This document shows positions 17,939-27,719 of a stretch of DNA of 64,000 nucleotides, piece after piece (the first letter of the stretch is position 1; the number at the start of each line of letters is the position of its first letter). This stretch comes from Calditrichales bacterium MX18-03 (GTDB lineage: Bacteria > Bacillota > Clostridia > Lutisporales > Lutisporaceae). The notes under the pieces were generated by a model. The model was not told the DNA's origin and ran no database searches. It saw nothing but the letters and a program-made list of their open reading frames with translations. The stretch spans positions 620,001 to 684,000 of the forward strand of contig JAJGRE010000002.1 of assembly GCA_021083345.1 (NCBI GenBank), given 5' to 3'. The position numbers and the translations under genes are program-made.

Positions 17939-19492
17939 ATGACACTCGGGTATTCGCTATACTATGTGTATCTGTTACTATCCTGTATTGTTACGGCTTT
18001 ACTGGGTCTTCTTGCGTTGCAGCGACGTGTCAACAAAGGCGCTTTAGCTTTTGCCTGCCTCATGTTCTCAGCAGCGCTTTTTGCTTTTTGCTATATCTTT
18101 AAAGCCTCAAGCCTATCGGTATATAAAGCGCTTTTCTGGCTTAGGACTGCCTATTGGGGAATTGTATGTATACCGGTATTCTGGTATATCATGATTTGTC
18201 AGTATACCGGAAATGAGAAGAAGTTAAACAAGCAGGCAGTATACCGGTTGTTTATTATCCCGGCTATTACATTGCTTCTGCAATACACAAACGATTATCA
18301 TTACTTTTACTATACAAATATCGTATTAACCCGCCCCGGCTCCCTTAGCACAATCTATTTAGAAAAGGGAGGATGGTATTGGGTTCAATTGATCTATTCC
18401 TATTTGCTTTTCTTCAGCGGTTATTACCTCTTGCTAAAGGAATGGATATATACCCCCAGAGCTTACCGTGGCAAGCTCTCCACCTTTCTTGCCAGCGCAG
18501 CCGTTCCTTTGGTGGCAAACCTGTTCTACCACTTCGGAAAACCCTTTATGGGCATCGACAGCAGCCCCATCTCTTACGGCATATCGGGAATGATTTGCGT
18601 TTGGGGCATTTACAAATACGGTGTCTTTAACCTGGTCCCCATTGCAAGGGACAATGTTTTTGAAGCAATGCACGACGGTGTTATTGTCTTTGATATGCAG
18701 AACCGCATAGTAGACTTTAATGCCGCTGCTGTGAATATGATTGATGGCATTGCAGATCTGGTGCTTGGATGTCATCTGCCCGCCTCATTAGAAGATTACT
18801 TTGGAATTTCAAACAAGTTTTTGAGTGGAGTAGGTCAACAGAATGAAGTCAAAATTACTTTAAAGGGTTCTTCCGTCTACTACAGCTGTACCCTGTTCAG
18901 GGTTCTGAGTCATAAAAAGCAATTGATCGGCAAAACACTGGTCCTTCGGAATGTAACCGAGCAGATTCGGATACGGGAACGCCTCCGGTCATTGGCAACA
19001 CTGGATGGTCTGACCAATATCTTCAATAGGCGGTATTTTCTTGAGCTGGGGCGTAAAGAGCTGGAACAGTCAGAAAACAAAGCTCAACCAATATCCCTTA
19101 TCCTATTCGATATTGATCTGTTTAAAAAAATCAATGATGCTTTTGGTCATGAGGCTGGAGACACAGCACTTTGTACAGTTGCACGTGTCTGTTCCAACTG
19201 CTTGCGAAATACGGACATATTTGCCAGATACGGCGGGGAAGAATTTATATGCCTTCTGCCCAACACGGACTCTCAAGCAGCATTTCAAATCGCTGAGCGT
19301 ATCCGAAGAAGTCTTTCCACAACACCTTTAAATCTTTTAAACAGCTCGATCAGAATAACCGCAAGCTTTGGTGTTGTCGGGACAGATATTGCCAATGAAA
19401 CGGATCTGGAAAATCTGCTCCGGCTGGCTGATCAGGCATTGTATACGGCAAAAGAAAAAGGCCGCAACCGTACCAGCCTTATACACTTATAA
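17939..19492 (+). CDS. membrane-bound diguanylate cyclase (7TM-PAS-GGDEF)
   Basis: 517 residues: an N-terminal seven-helix membrane region of the histidine-kinase 7TM type (about 1-215), a PAS-like domain (about 225-330; DGVIVFDMQNRIVDFNAAA), and a GGDEF domain (about 345-515) with DIDLFKKINDAFGH and an intact active site ARYGGEEF. It should make cyclic-di-GMP in response to a membrane or extracellular cue. GGGGG lies six bases before the ATG. It stands alone, directly after the decayed HD-GYP gene. Confidence 0.9.
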   Translation: MTLGYSLYYVYLLLSCIVTALLGLLALQRRVNKGALAFACLMFSAALFAFCYIFKASSLSVYKALFWLRTAYWGIVCIPVFWYIMICQYTGNEKKLNKQAVYRLFIIPAITLLLQYTNDYHYFYYTNIVLTRPGSLSTIYLEKGGWYWVQLIYSYLLFFSGYYLLLKEWIYTPRAYRGKLSTFLASAAVPLVANLFYHFGKPFMGIDSSPISYGISGMICVWGIYKYGVFNLVPIARDNVFEAMHDGVIVFDMQNRIVDFNAAAVNMIDGIADLVLGCHLPASLEDYFGISNKFLSGVGQQNEVKITLKGSSVYYSCTLFRVLSHKKQLIGKTLVLRNVTEQIRIRERLRSLATLDGLTNIFNRRYFLELGRKELEQSENKAQPISLILFDIDLFKKINDAFGHEAGDTALCTVARVCSNCLRNTDIFARYGGEEFICLLPNTDSQAAFQIAERIRRSLSTTPLNLLNSSIRITASFGVVGTDIANETDLENLLRLADQALYTAKEKGRNRTSLIHL

Positions 19493-19682
19493 TTTTGTCC
19501 TGTTTTTTTGCACAGGAGCTGATTTGGTTCCAACAATGATTAATCCCCATAAGGGTATAGATCATGTGAGATTAGGGGGATGTCCAGATGATAAATCTAT
19601 TATCCTGCATATGTAAAGGCACCGCTATACTGTTCTCTATGCTACTTGTGAGTACATGTAATTTGACAATTTTTTATCAGCT
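19493..19682. other. gene-free stretch
   Basis: No gene recognised. A weak hairpin can be drawn from 19541 to 19584 (AATCCCC with GGGGGAT), without a T run next to it. Confidence 0.35.
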
Positions 19683-19904
19683 GAATTATTTTTATATGGG
19701 CTTGGTTTGTCAGAAGTTGGTATTAAGTCAATAAACCTTTATATTATCAGTATAGAAATCATCGGAATATCAGCGATAGCTTTTTGTTTTTCGTATACTT
19801 CTATTTGCCTCAATAGTAGTTTTGTTATAAGTGGCTTACTGAAATCAAGTTTTTTTGCTGCACTGTTTACCACTGGATTCCCTGAAAAAAGTATAGTCTC
19901 CTAA
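19683..19904 (+). pseudogene. fragment of a membrane protein, possibly an MFS transporter
   Basis: An open frame with no start codon or ribosome site encodes two or three hydrophobic segments (ELFLYGLGLSEVGIKSINLY, then IIGISAIAFCFSY and GLLKSSFFAALF). The GLGLSEV-type loop resembles major facilitator transporters, but this is a low-confidence resemblance. It is cut at the right close to the second IS3 remnant. Confidence 0.35.
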
Positions 19905-19939
19905 AAATAGTTAATAGTCTTGCAAGATCAATTGTATAT

Positions 19940-20665
19940 CAACACATCTAAACACTTGCAAATTTCTGCCAGTGCTCATGTGGAGTTTGATGTCCTAGTG
20001 CAGAATGCTGACGTTGCCTATTATAAAAAACCTCGATGTACTCAAATATTTTGTTCTCTGCTTCCCGCCTAGTTTTAAAGCGTTCTGAATAGATAAGCTC
20101 TTTCTTTATAGTGGCATGGAAACTCTCGGCATAAGCGTTGTCATAGCAATTTCCCTTACGGCCCATGCTGCCCCTTATTTTAAATCCCCTTAATAGTTCC
20201 CGGTATTCTTCGCTGGCATACTGAACGCCCCGATCGGAATGACAAATTAGACCTTCGCTTGGCTTCCGGTCTGTACTGCGCTTGCCTTTTTACCTTCCCT
20301 TTCCAAAGCTTCTTTTGTTCGCCTTGTACCGTAATTCTCTCTTGATTTCTTGTGAATTCTCTTGATATCTTTAAGCAGCGCGGCTTTAGCCTTGGTCCTT
20401 GCGATCTCCTCATCCTTGTCTATTAGGAGTTTCTCCAGTTTCCTGATTCTTAGCTTATCTTCTATATTGACTGCTGGTCTCAGAGAAGATGGAATAGCAA
20501 TACCCTTCTTCTATTTGTACTGGCTGATCCATTTGTAGACGCAGACATCCTTGCTATTTGTTCTTGTTGCTCTAAATCATATATCGTTTTGCAGACATAA
20601 AAACAACCCTTTCCTAAGTAGTATAGTTGCCAATTTTGACTCTACTTTTTCAGGGGTAGTCCATT
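19940..20665 (-). mobile_element. second decayed IS3-family element, internally deleted
   Basis: Read on the minus strand from about 20665 (TGGACTACCCCTGAAAAAG): a degraded orfA (start MSAKRYMI, stop codons, later KLRIRKLEKLLIDKDEEIAR), then the beginning of orfB (KAKAALLKDIKRIHKKSREN, YGTRRTKEALEREG). Then comes a deletion of roughly 100 codons with a frame change, and the final part with HSDRGVQYAS and NCYDNAYAESF, which carries the second Asp and the catalytic Glu. The first catalytic Asp is deleted. It differs in sequence from the remnant at 8468 and the copy at 48625. Confidence 0.8.
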
Positions 20666-20764
20666 ATAATCGATGACATATTTAATTATTATTGATGACA
20701 AGTTATATTATAACTCACAGTGGTCAAACGCTTTTTTGCGCAGATAATTCAAAAGTGAACTCAA

Positions 20765-20817
20765 AGCAATAAAAATACCGGTACTTCAATATTGAACATA
20801 CCGGTATTTTATTGCTA
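20765..20817. terminator. strong bidirectional hairpin, glmS terminator
   Basis: AAAATACCGGTA (20772-20783) pairs perfectly with TACCGGTATTTT (20799-20810), and pairing continues outward to AGCAAT/ATTGCT with one bulged A. T-rich arms serve both strands. It lies about 100 bases after the glmS stop, so it most likely ends glmS transcripts and shields them from the IS remnant. Confidence 0.75.
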
Positions 20818-20820
20818 ATC

Positions 20821-20882
20821 GTTTTTACATCTTTTTTATTTATTTCACAACTTTATTATAAATTGTATAACTTTATTATTAA
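20821..20882. repeat. degenerate repeat, copy 2 (with 9391-9452)
   Basis: Starts GTTTTTACATCTTTTTTATT immediately after the glmS terminator hairpin. It matches copy 1 at about 41 of the first 50 bases and then with small gaps. It lies between the terminator and the glmS stop. Confidence 0.5.
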
Positions 20883-20915
20883 CAGTCAAACAGCTGTTCA
20901 ACCGGCTATCCCATC

Positions 20916-22745
20916 TTACTCAACCGTTACACTCTTCGCCAGATTCCTCGGCTTGTCAACATCGCAGCCTTTTTCAACTGCCATGTAGTAGGCTAAAAGC
21001 TGCAGCGGGATGACGGCGACTACCGGTGCCAATATGTCGGCTACCTTCGGTATATACATCGTGTAATCGGCCACCGATTCCACTTCATGGTTGCCTTCCT
21101 TCGCAATGGCGAATACGAACGCCCCCCTCGCCTTTACCTCCTTGACGTTGCTCACCATCTTCTCGTACAGTTCATCCTGCGTCAGAACTGCCAATACGAT
21201 GGTTCCCTGCTCGATCAAGGCAATGGTGCCGTGCTTCAATTCGCCTGCTGCATATGCTTCGGAATGCACGTAGGAGATTTCCTTCATCTTCAGCGAGCCT
21301 TCCATGGCGATGGCGTAGTCTATGCCTCTTCCCAGGAAGAAAACGTCCTTTGCGTTGGAGTTCCTTGTCGCAAACTTCTGCAAGGTTTCCTTGTGCTTCA
21401 GGGCATCTTCTACCATCTTAGGCAGCTTCAGCATTTCATCCTTGATGGCATTGATCTCCTGAGCCGTCATCGTTCCCTTGAGCCCTGCCATGTAAAGTGC
21501 AATCTCATATAGTGCGATCAGCTGGGTGGTGTAAGCTTTTGTCGACGCAACAGCAATCTCCGGACCAGCCCATGTGTACAGCACGTCGTGGGATTCTCTG
21601 GCTATGGAGCTTCCTACAACGTTGACAATGCTGAGGATCCTGGAACCCTTCTTCTTAGCTTCCTTCAAGGCTGCCAAAGTATCAAGGGTCTCGCCTGACT
21701 GGCTGATGATGATGGTCAGCGTCTTGTCATCAACGATGGGGTCTCTATATCTGAATTCAGAAGCGATATCCACTTCTACCGTGATCTTTGCCAGTTTTTC
21801 AATGACATATTTGCCGACCATTCCGGCATGGAACGCTGTTCCGCATGCAACAATGTATATCTTGTTGAACTTCTCCAGCTGCTCCTTTGTCAATGAGAAC
21901 TTATCCAGCTTGATGCCGTCTGCATCCTCTAGCACTCTGGAGGTCATGGTGTCCTTGACGGCCTTGGGCTGCTCGTTGATTTCCTTGATCATGAAATGCT
22001 CATAGCCGCCTTTTTCAGCTGCCGATACATCCCAGTTGACTTCGAAAATATCCTTCTTGACTTCCTTGCCCTCTTCATCGAAGAAGGTGATCTTTTCCTT
22101 CTCTATAACTGCCAGTTCATTTTCATTGAGCAGGTAAATGTTGCGGGTATGGTTCAAAATAGCCGGAATATCCGATGCAATGAAGTTTTCTCCCACGCCT
22201 GCTCCGACGATCAGCGGGTTTTCCTTGCGGACGCACACCATCTTGTCAGGCTCTCTCCTACTGATAACAGCAAAAGCATAGGAGCCTCTGATCTTTGCCA
22301 GCACCTGCTTGACGGCCTCAACCAGATCGCCGTGGTAGTAGAAGTCAATATAATGTGCCAGTACCTCTGTATCTGTCTCGGACACGAAGACATAGCCCTT
22401 CTCAATGAGCATGCTCTTGATCTGCATATAGTTCTCGATGATCCCGTTGTGCACTACTGCGATGTCTCCGGAGCAGTTGGTATGCGGATGGGAGTTGACA
22501 TCTGACGGCTCACCGTGGGTAGCCCATCTTGTATGGCCAATCCCCAGGCTTCCGTTCAGGGATTCTTTTTGAAGGTGCTGCTCCAGCACGGCCAGTCTTC
22601 CTTTGAATTTCCTGACCTCAATGACACCCTGGTCAAACACCGCTACACCGGCAGAGTCATAACCTCTGTATTCCAGCTTCTGCAAGCCGCCGATCAGGAC
22701 CGGCACAGCCTTCTTTTCACCTATATATCCAACGATTCCACACAT
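20916..22745 (-). CDS. glmS: glutamine-fructose-6-phosphate aminotransferase
   Basis: 609 residues, normal length. It makes glucosamine-6-phosphate from fructose-6-phosphate and glutamine, the first step to UDP-GlcNAc for the cell wall. The N-terminal glutaminase starts with the catalytic Cys right after Met (CGIVGYIG) and keeps YRGYDSAGVAV. Two SIS domains follow, with SQSGETLDT and ASTKAYTTQ, and the C-terminus ends PRNLAKSVTVE as usual. It follows glmM on the same strand, separated by a terminator and the glmS ribozyme, so product-sensing RNA cleavage should control it. Confidence 0.98.
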   Translation of the reverse strand: MCGIVGYIGEKKAVPVLIGGLQKLEYRGYDSAGVAVFDQGVIEVRKFKGRLAVLEQHLQKESLNGSLGIGHTRWATHGEPSDVNSHPHTNCSGDIAVVHNGIIENYMQIKSMLIEKGYVFVSETDTEVLAHYIDFYYHGDLVEAVKQVLAKIRGSYAFAVISRREPDKMVCVRKENPLIVGAGVGENFIASDIPAILNHTRNIYLLNENELAVIEKEKITFFDEEGKEVKKDIFEVNWDVSAAEKGGYEHFMIKEINEQPKAVKDTMTSRVLEDADGIKLDKFSLTKEQLEKFNKIYIVACGTAFHAGMVGKYVIEKLAKITVEVDIASEFRYRDPIVDDKTLTIIISQSGETLDTLAALKEAKKKGSRILSIVNVVGSSIARESHDVLYTWAGPEIAVASTKAYTTQLIALYEIALYMAGLKGTMTAQEINAIKDEMLKLPKMVEDALKHKETLQKFATRNSNAKDVFFLGRGIDYAIAMEGSLKMKEISYVHSEAYAAGELKHGTIALIEQGTIVLAVLTQDELYEKMVSNVKEVKARGAFVFAIAKEGNHEVESVADYTMYIPKVADILAPVVAVIPLQLLAYYMAVEKGCDVDKPRNLAKSVTVE

Positions 22746-22844
22746 AATTAAAGTCTCCTCTCAATTTATTCTGTATTATTATTATCAATATTACCTCATC
22801 CATACTTTAGCAATTTACGTCAAGGGTGTTTTTGGGCAAAAAAA

Positions 22845-23065
22845 TAACACACCAGGTTGCAAACGCTGGTATGCACGTCTAACCCTTGGTCCAATCAGGT
22901 TTCTTTTGTCCCATCAATCGCTTGAGGATTTGTAAAACCTGTGATACTGTTGAACCACAGCACGGGGAACCCGCCGAAAACTTCGATTAACCCCGACCTC
23001 GTCAACTGATATATTTGGTGTGTATAAGCCTTGTATACCATCAAATATCCCAGTCTGGCGCTACA
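22845..23065 (-). ncRNA. glmS ribozyme/riboswitch
   Basis: The minus strand carries the conserved order of the glmS ribozyme in the leader of glmS: the cleavage-site sequence TAGCGCCAGAC with the cut expected between 23062 and 23061; GTTGACGAGGTCGGGGTTAA followed by TCGAAGTTTTCGGCGGGTT and CCCCGTG, which form the double-pseudoknot core; then the accessory P3-P4 part (ACCAAGGGTTAG). Glucosamine-6-phosphate acts as cofactor for self-cleavage, lowering glmS mRNA. Boundaries of the 3' accessory part are approximate. Confidence 0.93.
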
Positions 23066-23303
23066 TTCAGTTTAACTCACCTTGCATCCTGTCACCACCT
23101 TTCTGCTATGGCTGCGCTTCCTGTACCCCCTCCTTTTTTAATCAATCCGGAACCCTAATGTTCCTATACAATTCTATTCTATTTTTCCGGATATTTCAAG
23201 CAAAAGTTTGATAATATATATGCAAATTTGGCACTCACGATGCCATTATCCGTAATATATCATATTCCGCTGTGTCTATAGAGGTGCTTGGAACGCTGAA
23301 TGC

Positions 23304-23331
23304 AAAAAGAAGTACCCTTTCAGGTACTTCT
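23304..23331 (-). terminator. intrinsic terminator after glmM
   Basis: AGAAGTACC and GGTACTTCT form a perfect 9-bp stem with a short loop and run into TTTTT on the minus strand, six bases after the glmM stop. It separates glmM from the glmS leader. The 230 bases between it and the ribozyme hold no gene and should contain the glmS promoter. Confidence 0.85.
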
Positions 23332-23336
23332 CTGCA

Positions 23337-24686
23337 TTACGACATCTTTGATTCGATCAGCTTTGCCAGGCGGGATGCATCTTCCTTTATCTCTGTCTCA
23401 TTTTCACCTTCCAGCATGACGCGCACAAGGGGTTCCGTACCGGAGGGCCTGATGAGGACCCTGCCGCAGCCATCAAGCTTTTCTTCCAGGTTTGCAATCA
23501 TGGCGGCAATCTCTCTATCTTCCATGTACTTGTTTTTGTTCTCATTCTTCACCTTGGCATTAACAAGCACCTGAGGCAGCTCCGTCATGATGGAAGCCAG
23601 ATCGGAAAGCTTCTTGCCGCTTTCCTTCACGACGGCCAAGAGCTGGAGTGCTGTCAGCAGTCCGTCTCCGGTGGTGTTGTGATCCAGGAAAATAATGTGT
23701 CCCGACTGCTCGCCGCCGATGTTATAACCGTTCTTGATCATTTCCTCCAGGACATATCTATCCCCGACTGCGGTCTTCACCAGACCGCATTTTTCCTTCT
23801 TTAGCGCAATGTCCAGTCCCATATTGCTCATAACGGTTCCCACGATGGTATCCTTGCTGAGCTTGCCCTTGGCTTTCAGATGCTTAGCAAAAATAGCCAG
23901 CATATGGTCTCCGCTGACCAGCCTTCCCTTGTTGTCAACCGCAATCAGCCTGTCAGCGTCGCCGTCAAAGGCAAGGCCTACATGGGCGCCTGTGTCCACC
24001 ACCAGCTTTTGCAGCCGGGACGGATGGGTGGAGCCGCTGTCTACGTTAATATTTTTGCCATCAGGCTTATTGTGGATGACCACGATTTCCGCACCCAGGT
24101 CCGCCAATACGGAAGGTGCTGCAATATAGGCCGCACCATTGGCACAATCTACCGCTATCTTCATCCCTCTCAGATTGACATCGATGGTTTTCTTTAGAAA
24201 ATCGATATAGCCGTGTACGGCGTTGTCGATCTCAACCTTTTTGCCGATTTCGGCGCCAACCGGATTGGCAATCTTGTCATGAGGACTCGCCAGCAGGCTT
24301 TCGATCCTGTCCTCCAGTTCGTCAGAAAGCTTGTAGCCTTTATTGTCAAAGAATTTGATTCCGTTATATTCAAATGGATTATGGGATGCCGATATGACGA
24401 TACCTGCGTCCAGTCCCAAATGCCGTGTCAGATAGGCTACCGCTGGTGTCGGCTGTACGCCCAGCACGACTGCCTCCGCTCCCATGGAGCAGATGCCTGC
24501 GATCAGTGCCGCTTCCAGCATATCTCCCGATACGCGCGTATCTTTTCCGACGGCAATCCTGGGCTTGTGGTGGGTTTCCTCGGTCAATACATATGCACCG
24601 ATGCGTCCAAGATTGAAAGCCAGCTCTGAGTCCAGCTCCTTATTGGCAATCCCCCTGACGCCGTCTGTACCAAATAAGCGACCCAT
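23337..24686 (-). CDS. glmM: phosphoglucosamine mutase
   Basis: 449 residues, full length. It converts glucosamine-6-phosphate to glucosamine-1-phosphate, the step after GlmS. Family motifs present: [15 protein letters not shown] at the start, the phosphoserine loop [16 protein letters not shown] (about 100-115), the metal-binding DGDADR (about 240) and the substrate loop [12 protein letters not shown] near the end. It lies directly before glmS on the same strand. The usual Firmicute partners cdaA-cdaR are not adjacent but about 19 kb away at 43.5-45.6 kb. Confidence 0.97.
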   Translation of the reverse strand: MGRLFGTDGVRGIANKELDSELAFNLGRIGAYVLTEETHHKPRIAVGKDTRVSGDMLEAALIAGICSMGAEAVVLGVQPTPAVAYLTRHLGLDAGIVISASHNPFEYNGIKFFDNKGYKLSDELEDRIESLLASPHDKIANPVGAEIGKKVEIDNAVHGYIDFLKKTIDVNLRGMKIAVDCANGAAYIAAPSVLADLGAEIVVIHNKPDGKNINVDSGSTHPSRLQKLVVDTGAHVGLAFDGDADRLIAVDNKGRLVSGDHMLAIFAKHLKAKGKLSKDTIVGTVMSNMGLDIALKKEKCGLVKTAVGDRYVLEEMIKNGYNIGGEQSGHIIFLDHNTTGDGLLTALQLLAVVKESGKKLSDLASIMTELPQVLVNAKVKNENKNKYMEDREIAAMIANLEEKLDGCGRVLIRPSGTEPLVRVMLEGENETEIKEDASRLAKLIESKMS

Positions 24687-24906
24687 TGTAAGACCCCTTT
24701 CAATGTTTTCTTCACTTTGTAATCATACCATATATGATTTTAACTTTCAATTTTATATTGGCCGGGCCTATGAAGTTACAAATGCTTTACAACTTGTTTC
24801 GGATGTGAAAATATAGGATTTAGTGGTATAGTGTTAATAGGTGTAATGGAAATACTACATCATATAATGCCAAACCGGCCTGACCGGTGCTGAAGGAGGA
24901 AAAAAG

Positions 24907-25176
24907 ATGAAAAAGGCTAAGGCTGTCATCTATGACGCCCACAAGGATTATGCGGTGCCCATTGATCTGGAGCTGCTGAATATGAAAATACGGATTTTCG
25001 ATCAAAGCTATTATGAAACGGGCAGCGTCCTGTATGAGGGATCTATCGGCAAGTTCATAAAGGAACGGATTCCATCGGACTTTCTGGTCGAGCTGCTGCC
25101 GGAGCTGAAACAGCAGGATAAGCTAGCTTACAGCTTAAGCGGCGGCGAGAACTATATCGAGAGAATACGCTCATAA
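24907..25176 (+). CDS. conserved-looking small protein of unknown function
   Basis: 89 residues, soluble, no signal peptide. GGAGG lies eight bases before the ATG, and a strong terminator follows at once, so it is a real monocistronic gene. The sequence shows a beta-rich start (KAKAVIYDAHKDYAVPIDLE) and acidic helices after it. I do not recognise a family. It lies between glmM (divergent) and argS (convergent). Confidence 0.65.
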   Translation: MKKAKAVIYDAHKDYAVPIDLELLNMKIRIFDQSYYETGSVLYEGSIGKFIKERIPSDFLVELLPELKQQDKLAYSLSGGENYIERIRS

Positions 25177-25183
25177 GAATTGG

Positions 25184-25222
25184 AAAAAGCTGCTTGAATG
25201 GGCATTCAGGCAGCTTTTTCTT
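25184..25222. terminator. bidirectional terminator between the small gene and argS
   Basis: AAAAAGCTGC-TGAATG pairs with CATTCA-GCAGCTTTTT across a two-base loop, with A and T runs on both sides. It can end both the plus-strand 89-residue gene and argS on the minus strand. Confidence 0.85.
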
Positions 25223-25226
25223 TGAG

Positions 25227-26918
25227 TTACATGCTTTCCGGTGTTTCGATACCCACCAGCTTCAGGCCGGTGTAGATAACGGTGCAGACAGCCTTCGTCA
25301 GATGCAGCCTTGCATTCTTGACATTTGCTTCTGCATTCAGGATGGGATGGGAGTTGTATATCTTGTTATACGCCTTGGCAATCTCTGTAATATGCCGTGT
25401 GACCACAAAAGGCTCATACCGGTCAGCTGCTTCCTTCAGCGCATCTTTGAAGCCGCCCAGAAGTTTTACCAGCTGGAATTCGTCATCCGACTGCAGGAAG
25501 CTGTAATCCGCTGTCTCTGCAACCTGTCCGGCCCTTCTCAGGATGCTCTTGCCACGGACGTAGGTATACTGGACATAGGGTCCTGACTCGCCTTCGAAGC
25601 TCAGCGTGTCCTCCCAGGTAAAGATAACGTCCTTATCCCTGCTGTTTTTCAGGAAAGCATACAGGAGTGCCCCGATGCCAACCATTTTAGCAACCTCTTC
25701 CTTATTCTCCAGGTTAGCATTCTTGATATCTATGACTTCAAGCGTCTTGTGGATGGCTTCATTGACGACATCTTTCGCAAAAATGACATCTCCTTTACGG
25801 GTCGACAGCTTCTTGTCGGCAAACTTCACCAGGGAAGTGCTGACATGGATGCAGTCCTTATGCCATTCAAAGCCCATCAATCCCAGGGTGCTGAATATCT
25901 GCTGGAAATGCAGGGACTGCGTACCACCAACGACATAAACATTCTTATAAAAATCATAGGTGCGTTTCCTATAAAGAGCCGTTGCCAAATCACGGGTTGC
26001 ATAGATGGTCGCGCCGTCGGATTTCAAAATCATGCACGGGGGTATGTTGAACTGCTCCAGGTCGACGATTTTGGCACCGTTGCTGTCCTTCAGAAGGTTC
26101 TTTTCCTTCAGGATCTCGACGACTTCCCCCATCTTGTCGCTGTAAAAGCTCTCTCCTGCAAAGGAGTCGAAGGAAATGTTCAGCTTTTTATAAAGCTCCA
26201 TGAATTCTTTAAGGCTCAAATCCCTGAACTTCTGCCAAAGGGCAACGGCTTCAGGGTCGCTGTCCTCCAGCTTCTTGAAGTAGTTCCGGGCTTCATCCTC
26301 CAGGGCTGGATCCTTTTCCGCCTCTTCATGGAATTTGACATAGATTTTCAGAAGCTCGTTAATGGGATCTTTTTCGATAACAGCCTCATCCCCCCACCGC
26401 TTATAGGCTGAAATCAGCTTGCCGAACTGCGTGCCCCAGTCTCCCAGGTGGTTCATTTTGATGGTGTTGTAGCCTAAATGCTTATAAATCTTCTCAATGG
26501 CATTTCCAATAACGGTGGTGTATAAGTGCCCTACATGGAAGGGCTTGGCGATATTGGGTGAAGAGAATTCTACCACAACGTTTTTGTCCTTGCCCATATC
26601 AGAGCTGCCGAACTGCTCACCCTGTGCCAGTACCTCATAGATGATTTCCTTGATATACTCGCCTTTGTTGATAAAAAAATTGAGGTAGCCGCCTGCCGGC
26701 TCCGCTTTCTCCACCACATTGTCGGGCTGCACCTTGGCAGCCAGCTCTGCTGCAATCATATTGGGCGCCTTCCTCATGACCTTGGCCAGCTGAAAGCAGG
26801 GAAATGCATAGTCCCCCATATTCTTTTGCGGCGGTGTCTCTATAAGGTCAAGGACTTTCTCCAGTTCCATGTCTGTCAGCAGACTGATTTTCTGTGCTAT
26901 TTCCTTCTTGAAATCCAT
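25227..26918 (-). CDS. argS: arginyl-tRNA synthetase
   Basis: 563 residues, normal for the family. It charges tRNA-Arg. It shows the class I HIGH-type motif in [14 protein letters not shown] (about 120-133) and the [11 protein letters not shown] region that replaces KMSKS, with the anticodon-binding helical domain ending [12 protein letters not shown] chose ATG 26918 because GAGGAGG lies seven bases upstream and the family N-terminus begins there; the open frame runs to 27026 through non-conserved leader sequence. A T-box leader precedes it, so expression should rise when tRNA-Arg is uncharged. Confidence 0.96.
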   Translation of the reverse strand: MDFKKEIAQKISLLTDMELEKVLDLIETPPQKNMGDYAFPCFQLAKVMRKAPNMIAAELAAKVQPDNVVEKAEPAGGYLNFFINKGEYIKEIIYEVLAQGEQFGSSDMGKDKNVVVEFSSPNIAKPFHVGHLYTTVIGNAIEKIYKHLGYNTIKMNHLGDWGTQFGKLISAYKRWGDEAVIEKDPINELLKIYVKFHEEAEKDPALEDEARNYFKKLEDSDPEAVALWQKFRDLSLKEFMELYKKLNISFDSFAGESFYSDKMGEVVEILKEKNLLKDSNGAKIVDLEQFNIPPCMILKSDGATIYATRDLATALYRKRTYDFYKNVYVVGGTQSLHFQQIFSTLGLMGFEWHKDCIHVSTSLVKFADKKLSTRKGDVIFAKDVVNEAIHKTLEVIDIKNANLENKEEVAKMVGIGALLYAFLKNSRDKDVIFTWEDTLSFEGESGPYVQYTYVRGKSILRRAGQVAETADYSFLQSDDEFQLVKLLGGFKDALKEAADRYEPFVVTRHITEIAKAYNKIYNSHPILNAEANVKNARLHLTKAVCTVIYTGLKLVGIETPESM

Positions 26919-27009
26919 TTCATAACCTCCTCGTTTAATGTAAAGGGACACACCTTTCTGAATAACAGATATTCCTTTTACGTTAAGGAATGTCCCTTTT
27001 TGAAAGAAT

Positions 27010-27335
27010 AAAAAAACCGCCTCCATATAAAGAGACGGGGTTCCCGCGGTACCACTCTAATACCATTTCTTTTCTTCTTCGGCACCACAGGCTGAAGAAA
27101 GAAACGGCCACTCAATGCCTTTATCGCAGGCTTACGTCCGGGTTACTGGGGCTCCGTGCCAACACAATGAGCCTTTTGGTCGGACTCTCACCGGCTCTTT
27201 TCCCTTCGGTATTATTGCCGGGCTTTCACCAGAACCAATGCTGAAAGTGCCGCCACTTTCGGTTTTTAGTCCTCCCGGCTCTCTTTGAACAATACTTTGA
27301 AGGTACTTTTCCGGATCATCGATCCATCATGATAG
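27010..27335 (-). promoter_or_regulatory. T-box leader (argS)
   Basis: On the minus strand the T-box sequence AGAGTGGTACCGCGGG occupies 27058-27043, followed by a terminator (AACCCCGTCTC and GGAGGCGGTT, then seven T, ending near 27010). Upstream lie a Stem-I region with AGAGAGCCGGG and CCCGGC, and further helices. Uncharged tRNA would stabilise the antiterminator. The gene served implies tRNA-Arg; a CGA triplet in ACCGAAGG, on the 3' side of Stem I, may be the specifier, but I could not fold it with certainty. A further 60 bases with an imperfect AAAGGGACA/TGTCCCTTT dyad lie between the terminator and argS. Confidence 0.93.
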
Positions 27336-27377
27336 GGTTATAGTTTATTGTACCCAGTTCTACACATTTAGTCAATA

Positions 27378-27719
27378 TTACACCTCAATTTTCAAGCTCT
27401 CGATGAAAAATTTCTTTCCCAGTACAAATTCTATGCCTTTTTTTCCGCATCGCGGGCAATGCGTATCCCCTGATTTTTGCTTAAAAAATATCCTACAGGC
27501 TTCACACTTGACACGGCTATTTTCTTTCCTGATCTCTACCAGAGCCCCCTCTGCAGGCGTTCCTTTTGACATGAGGGCAAAGTGCTCCAGAAGCGACTGG
27601 GATATGACAGCCTCATCGCCTGCCACCAGTGTGATTTTCCGGATCCTTCTGGCACGGTTTCGTACTGCCGTGTCCCTAATGATATCGATAAGCTGCCGGC
27701 TGATCTTGTTCCCGAACAT
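27378..27719 (-). CDS. HypA-like zinc protein, nickel motif missing
   Basis: 113 residues with the HypA/HybF fold: two helices and strands, KGTPAEGALVEI in the middle, and a zinc site made of CEAC and CPRC (about residues 72-92). HypA delivers nickel to [NiFe] hydrogenase or urease through an N-terminal Met-His-Glu. This protein instead begins MFGNKISRQLIDIIRD, so the nickel-binding His is absent. No other hyp genes are nearby. It may be a diverged HypA homolog with another role. The ATG lacks a strong ribosome site but no better start exists. Confidence 0.7.
   Translation of the reverse strand: MFGNKISRQLIDIIRDTAVRNRARRIRKITLVAGDEAVISQSLLEHFALMSKGTPAEGALVEIRKENSRVKCEACRIFFKQKSGDTHCPRCGKKGIEFVLGKKFFIESLKIEV

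Noticed and set aside
20180-20413. 77-residue open frame on the minus strand
   Set aside because: It is a shadow frame across the deletion joint of the IS3 remnant; the true transposase pieces are in other frames.
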